A stretch of 16,699 bases of DNA from contig CAINUH010000105.1 in assembly GCA_903853735.1 (NCBI GenBank), positions 1-16,699 on the forward strand. Reading direction: 5' to 3'. A program made the translations under genes and the position numbers. The DNA comes from an uncultured Desulfomonile sp. Its GTDB lineage: Bacteria > Desulfobacterota > Desulfomonilia > Desulfomonilales > Desulfomonilaceae. The notes under the pieces were generated by a model. The model was not told the origin of the DNA. It made no database searches and saw only the letters and a program-made list of their open reading frames with translations. Shown piece after piece: positions 11,590 to 16,699 of this stretch. Within the stretch, counting starts at the first letter, position 1; every line of letters starts with the position of its first letter.

Positions 11590-11762
11590 GGCCTAGCCTC
11601 ATCCTCGGTCAATTGCTTTTGGATTGCGGCCCTGATGTAGTCCGGCCTCGACACATACCCCCTCGCCTCATAGATCGCGTCTACACGAAGAACTAGGGCT
11701 CTGGGGATTGAAATGGTGAGCCATCGGGAGGGTTCGGTGTTGTTTGGTTCGGAGTTTTCCAT
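11586..11762 (-). CDS. Ribbon-helix-helix regulator, first gene of its operon (58 aa)
   Basis: ATG 11762 lies about 29 nt from a TATA box, so the mRNA is nearly leaderless. After a polar N-terminal arm (MENSEPNNTEPS) comes RWLTISIP (the beta strand), helix 1 (RALVLRVDAIYEARG), a turn (YVSRPD) and helix 2 (YIRAAIQKQL), a standard CopG-type fold. A palindrome overlaps the promoter, so autorepression is likely. Too short for the default gene-length cutoff; a different-frame ORF at 11668-11865 is its shadow. Confidence 0.85.
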   Translation of the reverse strand: MENSEPNNTEPSRWLTISIPRALVLRVDAIYEARGYVSRPDYIRAAIQKQLTEDEARP

Positions 11763-11790
11763 CTTTTCCCATATCTGTAACGCACGAGTA

Positions 11791-11808
11791 GCATATAAGG
11801 GAATCCCT
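11791..11808 (-). promoter_or_regulatory. TATA-box promoter with overlapping palindromic operator
   Basis: The minus strand has TTATATGC at 11791-11798, about 29 nt before ATG 11762. It is joined to AGGGAATCCCT (11798-11808), whose AGGGA/TCCCT arms are perfect around one base. A palindrome on the TATA/BRE edge of a ribbon-helix-helix gene fits an autoregulatory operator. Confidence 0.65.
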
Positions 11809-11939
11809 CTGATTATTAAGAATCGGCCAAAATATGCCCAAAGTTATTAATTCATTGATGCGCATATCTGTATAGAAGAGTCGGGGCTCACGGCCTTAGA
11901 GATTTCATCCCTCCCGACCGTGACCGCCTCCTCCCTTCC
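11809..11939. other. Intergenic region after the surface-protein module
   Basis: No gene is seen. The part near 11809-11870 is AT-rich and upstream of the regulator promoter. The part at 11880-11923 carries two interlocked 6-bp inverted repeats (next entry). The surface-protein transcript should end here. Confidence 0.5.
11880..11923 (-). terminator. Interlocked inverted repeats, probable terminator or structured 3' end
   Basis: GTCGGG (11880-11885) pairs with CCCGAC (11913-11918), and TCACGG (11888-11893) pairs with CCGTGA (11918-11923). The arms alternate, so the two stems are either exclusive hairpins or a pseudoknot. It lies 17 nt after the last surface gene's stop; on the minus strand TCTTCTATAC follows. 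Confidence 0.5.
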
Positions 11940-12224
11940 CTAGTTTTGCTTCAGAAGTAGACTTTCTTGGTCCCGCCTCCTCTCTTCCGATGCATCCGGT
12001 ATTTGCCACCGTGAGGACCGTAATGTGTCCTGCATTTCTTTGCCACTCGAGCTCACCCCCTCACCATGAACGGTGTGCTTATCGAACTCTACTGCAATGA
12101 AAGGCATCATGAAGATCGTGAAGCCCCCGAGTATCCACCATATCTGCTTGAAGAGAAGCCCACAGAACATCATGCCGACCCCGAACCCGAGATAGAAATC
12201 TGAATGAGGAGGAAGAGGAGACAT
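11940..12224 (-). CDS. Membrane protein with polar tail (94 aa)
   Basis: ATG 12224 has AGGAGG four nt upstream and follows the previous stop by 8 nt; the frame to 12272 overlaps the 287-aa gene. Two closely spaced hydrophobic segments (about 10-27, YLGFGVGMMFCGLLF, and 29-48, WWILGGFTIFMMPFIAV) are followed by a polar, charged tail of about 45 residues (SSGKEMQDTL ... EERRRDQES). It is the last gene of the surface-protein module and may act inside the virion or in anchoring. Family unknown. Confidence 0.75.
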   Translation of the reverse strand: MSPLPPHSDFYLGFGVGMMFCGLLFKQIWWILGGFTIFMMPFIAVEFDKHTVHGEGVSSSGKEMQDTLRSSRWQIPDASEERRRDQESLLLKQN

Positions 12225-12232
12225 CGAGCCTC

Positions 12233-13096
12233 CTAACCGCCGTTGATGGATGCTAGGAAGAGACCACCACACACAGTGAACCCTAGCAAAGCTGTGACCG
12301 CTGCCATAAGTTTCGACCCGCCCTCATGACGGTAGAACCAGATGGATATTGCTGGAGTGCCGATCATCCCGATAAATCCGACCATGCCAATGATTCCCAT
12401 AGCACCAGGTAGAGCGATAGGACCGACTGTTCCTCCACCACCGCCACCGCCTCCACCCGCACCTCCTCCGCCACCACCAGCGGCAGGTATCCAAGTATAA
12501 TTCAACCCAAGATAATCAACAAATACCGTTCCAGTAGATCCGAGAACATTGACCCACAACTGAAGGCCATTTGGACCGCCGACGGCTGTGCTCTTCAAAA
12601 TAGTTGGTGTCCAATTGAAGGCGGAAGTCATGTTGTATTCATATGCTACATACATTCCAGTCGTGTGAGAATAGACTGGGGATTGAAGATCATACTCTGT
12701 GCTATTGTTCCAGGCAGTTATCCCGATTTTCGCCATCATTCCTGACGAAATCAGCATGATTGCCAGTGCGTGAACACTGACGATAGTTGCATTATCTGGT
12801 GGGAAATTGGAACGATTGCCATAAGGAGACCAGTAATGCGAATAATAAGGACTCACGAACCCCCAGGTGAAAACAACGGAACCGTAAAGAAGGGTTATGG
12901 AACTGCTATCAAGTTTCTTAGCATCATTCAATCCGTAAGAATATGGCCCAAATTCCCCCGTGTAATATGCTGTTGGAGCAAACACGGTCACAACCGCTGG
13001 AGTTGTTGCTCTTGCAGGTTGTGTAGCAATCATTGGAAATACAACTACCGCCATAAAAAAAACTGACAAACTGATAGAGATTGCTTTTCTCAGAAT
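12233..13096 (-). CDS. Secreted/anchored surface protein with poly-Gly linker (about 287 aa), apparent ATT start
   Basis: From ATT 13096, nine nt behind GAGGAG and 7 nt before the end of the previous gene, the protein reads (M)LRKAISISLSVFFMAVVVFP..., a complete signal peptide with an ARA cleavage site before TTPAVV. Later starts (TTG 13069, ATG 13054) lack an SD and cut the signal. An ectodomain of about 170 residues with several sequons (NNSTEY, NMTSAFNWT, NYTW) follows. A run of almost pure glycine (12421-12486) then links to two C-terminal spans around the loop FYRHEGGSK. The beta-rich ectodomain, flexible linker and anchor suggest a virion spike. No family recognised. Confidence 0.75.
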   Translation of the reverse strand: MLRKAISISLSVFFMAVVVFPMIATQPARATTPAVVTVFAPTAYYTGEFGPYSYGLNDAKKLDSSSITLLYGSVVFTWGFVSPYYSHYWSPYGNRSNFPPDNATIVSVHALAIMLISSGMMAKIGITAWNNSTEYDLQSPVYSHTTGMYVAYEYNMTSAFNWTPTILKSTAVGGPNGLQLWVNVLGSTGTVFVDYLGLNYTWIPAAGGGGGGAGGGGGGGGGTVGPIALPGAMGIIGMVGFIGMIGTPAISIWFYRHEGGSKLMAAVTALLGFTVCGGLFLASINGG

Positions 13097-13857
13097 GGAA
13101 ACACACTCCTCACAAGAGCATAGCTGACGATTGCGATTGTCACTTGGATTGGGGCCATTATCAGAATCTGCAAGAATAGGGGGATGTCCGGCAACTGATA
13201 CGTGAATAGCTGGAAAACAATGCCCCAAGGATTCAGAGATGTCGTCTGATTGAGCAATAGAACCATAGTAAGATTGAAGTTCCAGCTCATGAAGCTCGAG
13301 AATGTATTGTTGCTTCCAATGCCAGGTCTGAGAACAAGTTCATATCCATGACGAAGATTGACAATTGCGAACCAAGAGGGATCAGAGCTATTCGCATAGG
13401 ACTTGTCCCAATCACCAAGATGGATCTTATCTCGATATGTCTGGACTCCGGCCCAACCTCCATGTTGCTCGAAGAATATCTCATGCCTATCTCCAGACAG
13501 GTCTGTACTGTATCTTGTGATGAATAGAACCCTTATCGGATGGTCTTTTTCACCTGCGGTTCCATTGTTCCAGAAATGATAGTAATCGGCTTGAATGAAT
13601 GGAGGGGTTCCATGTATTGTCATACTTGAATCGACAAGTAATGGATCAGGTTCGTACACCCCGCTTTGGATCCATGTGCTATTAGCGAACATCAGAAAGT
13701 AATCTGGCTCGCTCCATCCTTCCCCAGTTTGATATGGGGCTTGCAGATTGCTTTCGATGGTCGGTGTCATGGCCCCGACTACAACGACAAAACAGGTCAG
13801 CATTCCGACAAGAAAAACAATTGGAGGGATGACTTTGTCCATAATCGGGGCTGCCAT
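13090..13857 (-). CDS. Membrane-anchored ectodomain protein (255 aa)
   Basis: ATG 13857 lies just after the previous stop with a GGGGAAGTGAT leader. An N-terminal span (about 10-32, VIPPIVFLVGMLTCFVVVVG) is followed by an ectodomain of about 185 residues rich in aromatics and sequons (NSTW, NNGTAG, NLTM, NQTTS). A C-terminal span (about 228-250, LQILIMAPIQVTIAIVSYAL) ends near RSVFPF. Both termini would lie inside the membrane or virion. It sits between a 3-span protein and another ectodomain protein, as in an envelope gene cluster. Function unknown. Confidence 0.8.
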   Translation of the reverse strand: MAAPIMDKVIPPIVFLVGMLTCFVVVVGAMTPTIESNLQAPYQTGEGWSEPDYFLMFANSTWIQSGVYEPDPLLVDSSMTIHGTPPFIQADYYHFWNNGTAGEKDHPIRVLFITRYSTDLSGDRHEIFFEQHGGWAGVQTYRDKIHLGDWDKSYANSSDPSWFAIVNLRHGYELVLRPGIGSNNTFSSFMSWNFNLTMVLLLNQTTSLNPWGIVFQLFTYQLPDIPLFLQILIMAPIQVTIAIVSYALVRSVFPF

Positions 13858-13858
13858 A

Positions 13859-14140
13859 TCACTTCCCCGTCAGAATGGTCCTAAATGGTCCTGCGAAAGA
13901 TACGGCTACAATCACTGCGATCACAAGCAGAATCCAATAGGGAAGCCAACCGATTGCGACCAAGAAACACATTGAGGACATCATCGGGATCATGGTGGCT
14001 ATAACGTTCATCTTGCGGCCCATGAGGATACACAGCATCCCAATGGATACGAGTACGCCACATGATAAGAGGAGTCCCGCATTGCTACTGGTTATTCCGA
14101 GTGCGGTCCCCACTTGAGTTGGAAGATCAGTAATTCCCAT
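13859..14140 (-). CDS. Three-span membrane protein (93 aa)
   Basis: ATG 14140 has AAGGAGG about nine nt upstream. Spans lie at about 20-40 (GLLLSCGVLVSIGMLCILMG), 46-65 and 67-86 (YWILLVIAVIVAVSFAG), with short loops and a basic GRKMN turn. Its position right after the fibre gene, whose C-terminus also has about three spans, suggests that the two may pair in the membrane. I do not recognise the family. Confidence 0.8.
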   Translation of the reverse strand: MGITDLPTQVGTALGITSSNAGLLLSCGVLVSIGMLCILMGRKMNVIATMIPMMSSMCFLVAIGWLPYWILLVIAVIVAVSFAGPFRTILTGK

Positions 14141-14154
14141 TAGGTCGAACCTCC

Positions 14155-16524
14155 TTATGTGAGCGCATCATACGCCCCCATGATGAATAGCACCATTCCA
14201 AGACCTACACTTGTGAGTAAGAAAACAACTCCGTAGCCTATAAAGATTGTCAGACCGCAGACGATCCATACTGGACCTGCGAGGAGCCAGAACTCGTGTC
14301 GCTTGAGCCCGACCATGAGAAGAGCGAACCCGAAGAAAAGCGCGAGGATTATGGTGAAGATCTCAGTATCCGTCAATGCTCCAGAAACTGCGCTTAGAGT
14401 ATAGTTCTGCCAAGTCGTTATTCCCGATGCCACTGCTGTCAAGTTCACGTAATACACCCCAGTCTTATTTATGATTCCAGTGATTTTCCCTGTTGTCGAG
14501 CTTATGTTGAGCCCCGTCGCATTCGTATGCAGAGTCCATGTGAGCTTGGCATACTTAAGATAGCTTGCGATGGGCTGATAGGAATAGGTCTCGTTGACAT
14601 GGGCGGTCAGTTTCGGGGAGCTTCCGATCCATGTGGCCGTGAGCAGCGTTGCCGAGGAATTGCATAGACTCGTTATGTTCGTCATCTGATTGGTTATTTC
14701 GATTGTTAAACGGTCAGCCTGGGCCGTCAGGTTTGCTGCGAGATTGACATTCTCCGTTGTCAGAGTATTACTCACTGTCGTCAGATTGTTGTTGAGGTTA
14801 GAGACCTCGGAATATAGCCTGTTGTTTTCAGTGCTCAGGTTGTTGTATTGGTTCAGGATAGCAGTATTGAGCCTGTTTGCCTGACTCGTTAGATTGGCCA
14901 CTAAGTTCGCAGTAGCTGTATTCAATCGGTCTGCTTGAGTGGTCAGATTAGTTGCCAGATTGACAACTGCGGTATTGATTCGATTGGCTTGAGTCGTGAG
15001 GTTTGTCGCTAGGTTCGACATAGCCGTGTTGAGTCGGTTGGCTTGGGTCGTGAGATTCGTATTGAGATTAGCAAGAGCCGTGATTATCCTGGCCAGGTCA
15101 CTCGCAGGAGTATATCGGACATCGAGGACGTAAGTAGAGCCAGTGGTGGTATGGTTTCCGTCGCTGACTGAAACAGTGACGGTCCAAGTACCATTTGCTA
15201 TGAATGCCGATTTGGAAGCTATCCCACTTGATGAGCCAATGGTCAACCCAGACAATGTACTCGTCAGGCTGAAGGTCAAGGTCTCAGCTTCCCGATCTGT
15301 CGCCGTGAATGTGTATGAATAAGCCGAAAACCAATCGACCCACTTGCTAGAATCGTAATTGACGAAAGCAGGGGCTTGGTCGTTGTTGATGTACAGAGTG
15401 TAACCGTTCGTTGTCAGAGTCCCGTTCTTCCAGTAGTTGGTCGTCTTGACATTCGATGAGAGGGTATATGAAGCACCGACATCCAAGAATAGGTTATTGA
15501 ACTTGGAAACTCCGTCTGTTTTGAGCGTTTTCGATGTTCCCGTCAATCGGACCGAGGATGTTCCTTGCGTGAATGTCCCCGCACTCGAGTCCCACGAACC
15601 GGAGCATGTTATCGTGCTCCCCCGCGCGTTCAGGATGCCGCGTGTTCCTATTGTGATGGCGGTTGCGGTGAGAGCATAATTCGATGTTGTCATATCAAAT
15701 GTCAGAGTGTGTGTCTGTGTCCCTCCACTGATAGTCAGAGTTGACCCAAAAACGGTAGCCGCTCCAGCAGAGATAATGGTGTTCGGGAAGTTAGCGTCCG
15801 AATCCCCGACAAGAATCACTGGAATATTGATGGTCCCAAATGTGATTGTGGTTGCAACGTGTTCTCTCATATGGAATTGAATATCGGAGCTTCCAGCGAT
15901 AGTTCCAGAATTAGACCATGCCAAAGCTCCATATCTGTCGTAGGCTACATACTCGGTATTGATTGTGAATGTTTTTCCTGACGCTATTGTTGTGGAAACG
16001 CCATATAGAGTACCCGCTCCAGCGGTCGAAGTGTCATCATTAATGATGACGACTGGAAGATAAGTAATGCCATTCAGGGTAATTGCATTTCCATGCCCAG
16101 CCATAGTCAATTTGAGCAAATGGCTGGTTATGGTCCCTCCAGTTTTAGTGAACGCTCCGTTATCCGTCAGGACATAGCTCAAGGAACCTGTGAGTATTCC
16201 AGCCGCCTGCAAATAGTTCGTGACGGAGAACGAAGCGGCCTGCGTGATTGTTCCAGAATATCCAGTAGCTATTTTGAACAACCCAGCAGAGATGGCCAAA
16301 TTCCATGTACAGTCCGCCGTGCTCAGTGAGGTGAAGTAGACATCATCCCCCGTCGTCGGCGCGCTCCCGTTCTCCCAGTTCGCGGCGGTGGAGGCGAGAT
16401 TGCCGGATGTCTGCTTCCATGTGCATGAGCTCGTCGCGGAGACATCATGCGAGATGAAGGGCATTATCACTAGGCCTGAGAACAGCAGGACCGCCAATAG
16501 GCCGATGCAAGCTAGTTTTCGCAT
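14155..16524 (-). CDS. Large fibre/adhesin with 18-residue repeats and C-terminal membrane anchor (789 aa)
   Basis: ATG 16524 follows the beta-helix gene stop by 8 nt. A signal peptide covers residues 1-30. Residues 31-380 are beta-rich Thr/Ser/Gly sequence (opening with a WKQTSGNLASTAANW motif common in archaeal surface proteins). Residues about 383-470 and 633-713 resemble cadherin-like/He_PIG domains (second: TNATGLNIS, TGKITG). Residues 487-612 are seven 18-residue repeats, each with a sequon, forming a probable long helix. Residues about 722-783 hold about three spans. Length and anchor are like the SSV1 C792 tail-fibre protein (792 aa), though I see no sequence match. The role as host-binding spike is inferred. 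Confidence 0.9.
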   Translation of the reverse strand: MRKLACIGLLAVLLFSGLVIMPFISHDVSATSSCTWKQTSGNLASTAANWENGSAPTTGDDVYFTSLSTADCTWNLAISAGLFKIATGYSGTITQAASFSVTNYLQAAGILTGSLSYVLTDNGAFTKTGGTITSHLLKLTMAGHGNAITLNGITYLPVVIINDDTSTAGAGTLYGVSTTIASGKTFTINTEYVAYDRYGALAWSNSGTIAGSSDIQFHMREHVATTITFGTINIPVILVGDSDANFPNTIISAGAATVFGSTLTISGGTQTHTLTFDMTTSNYALTATAITIGTRGILNARGSTITCSGSWDSSAGTFTQGTSSVRLTGTSKTLKTDGVSKFNNLFLDVGASYTLSSNVKTTNYWKNGTLTTNGYTLYINNDQAPAFVNYDSSKWVDWFSAYSYTFTATDREAETLTFSLTSTLSGLTIGSSSGIASKSAFIANGTWTVTVSVSDGNHTTTGSTYVLDVRYTPASDLARIITALANLNTNLTTQANRLNTAMSNLATNLTTQANRINTAVVNLATNLTTQADRLNTATANLVANLTSQANRLNTAILNQYNNLSTENNRLYSEVSNLNNNLTTVSNTLTTENVNLAANLTAQADRLTIEITNQMTNITSLCNSSATLLTATWIGSSPKLTAHVNETYSYQPIASYLKYAKLTWTLHTNATGLNISSTTGKITGIINKTGVYYVNLTAVASGITTWQNYTLSAVSGALTDTEIFTIILALFFGFALLMVGLKRHEFWLLAGPVWIVCGLTIFIGYGVVFLLTSVGLGMVLFIMGAYDALT
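14689..15066 (-). repeat. Seven 54-bp (18-residue) coding repeats in the fibre gene
   Basis: The protein repeats units such as LATNLTTQANRINTAVVN at exactly 18 residues, with a partial eighth (QMTNITSLCN). Nearly every unit has N-L-T/S at the same place. DNA copies are similar but not identical, so this is an old, selected repeat rather than a recent slip. Confidence 0.9.
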
Positions 16525-16532
16525 TGGACCGC

Positions 16533-16699
16533 CTATGTCATAATGCTGTAGAGAACACCAATCGATGCCATGCCGATGACGATGTAGATGAGCATGTTGA
16601 GAAGCATTTTAATGGATTCGTGAGCCGTAAGCATCTTCCCATTGCGTATAGGTTTCGTCCCTTCAACAATCACACTGACGACTATGCCGATGGCGAACA
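16533..16699 (-). CDS. C-terminal end of the beta-helix surface protein (same gene as 1-2320)
   Basis: This is the end of the 781-aa gene in the overlap copy. Bases 16559-16699 repeat 1-141; 16533-16558 add the last residues (GVLYSIMT) and the TAG stop at 16533-16535. It includes the final membrane span. It is not a second gene. Confidence 0.9.
   Translation of the reverse strand, partial: FAIGIVVSVIVEGTKPIRNGKMLTAHESIKMLLNMLIYIVIGMASIGVLYSIMT
16559..16699. repeat. Terminal direct repeat (circular-assembly overlap), right copy
   Basis: Identical to 1-141 over all 141 bases. On closing the circle one copy is removed. Confidence 0.95.

Noticed and set aside
11668..11865. 65-aa minus-strand frame beginning MRINELITLG
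   Set aside because: It covers the promoter of, and runs in another frame over, the ribbon-helix-helix gene at 11586-11762, which has a clear fold and promoter spacing.
12233..13228. 331-aa version of the surface protein starting at 13228
   Set aside because: It would overlap the 255-aa gene by 139 nt and put the signal peptide in the interior; the start near 13096 behind GAGGAG fits better.
14689..15066. Regular 54-bp repeats as a CRISPR array
   Set aside because: The repeats have no spacers, lie inside an open frame and keep an 18-residue protein pattern.
1..16699. Integrase, attachment site, tRNA or rRNA genes
   Set aside because: No tyrosine-recombinase R-H-R-Y pattern, no tRNA-like cloverleaf and no rRNA motif were seen on either strand by reading; short tRNA fragments could be missed.

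Overview
The window is one circular DNA molecule of about 16,558 bp, shown with a 141-base overlap (1-141 is identical to 16559-16699). All 42 genes I can support lie on the minus strand. They are tightly packed, with many ATGA or TAATG stop/start overlaps, Shine-Dalgarno sequences and archaeal-style TATA boxes about 30 nt upstream of start codons. The best reading is a virus (or virus-derived plasmid) of an archaeon. The key gene is the 84-aa protein at 2421-2675. It has two membrane helices, an LLP turn after helix 1 and an LVPLFY motif opening helix 2, the pattern I associate with the VP1/VP3 major capsid proteins of fuselloviruses and other spindle-shaped archaeal viruses. Circular form, genome size, a P-loop ATPase, large membrane-anchored spike-like proteins, ribbon-helix-helix regulators and many small zinc-ribbon proteins fit that group. 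The composition, dense SD use and cadherin/PIG-like domains look more euryarchaeal than Sulfolobus-like, but the host cannot be fixed from sequence alone.

Layout in the direction of transcription (high to low coordinates). (1) 11762-9720: an operon opening with a TATA box, a palindrome and a ribbon-helix-helix regulator, followed by small zinc-binding and membrane proteins. (2) From a second TATA box near 9705 to about 2946: a long chain of overlapping genes. It begins with small proteins including a second ribbon-helix-helix protein. It then holds a patchwork of tiny genes with repeated junctions (7634-8928), a DNA methyltransferase-like protein, a winged-helix protein, further zinc ribbons, several single-span membrane proteins, and last the P-loop ATPase with a C-terminal helix-turn-helix. 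(3) 2946-2766: a gene-free gap with an inverted repeat and 7-bp tandem repeats, a candidate origin or terminator region, followed by a third TATA box. (4) 2766-2421: a 37-codon basic ORF and the capsid-like gene, then a hairpin terminator. (5) From 2320 across the circle junction down to 11940: the putative virion-surface module. It holds a 781-aa beta-helix protein, a 789-aa fibre with 18-residue repeats, a 93-aa membrane protein, 255-aa and 287-aa ectodomain proteins, and a 94-aa membrane protein.

How it may work (inference): the capsid-like protein would form a membrane-like shell, the 781- and 789-aa proteins would be anchored spikes for host attachment, and the ATPase would drive DNA packaging or act in replication control. 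The methyltransferase could protect the DNA, and the two ribbon-helix-helix proteins could regulate the operons they sit in. I recognise no DNA polymerase, standard Rep protein, integrase, tRNA, rRNA, CRISPR array or insertion sequence.
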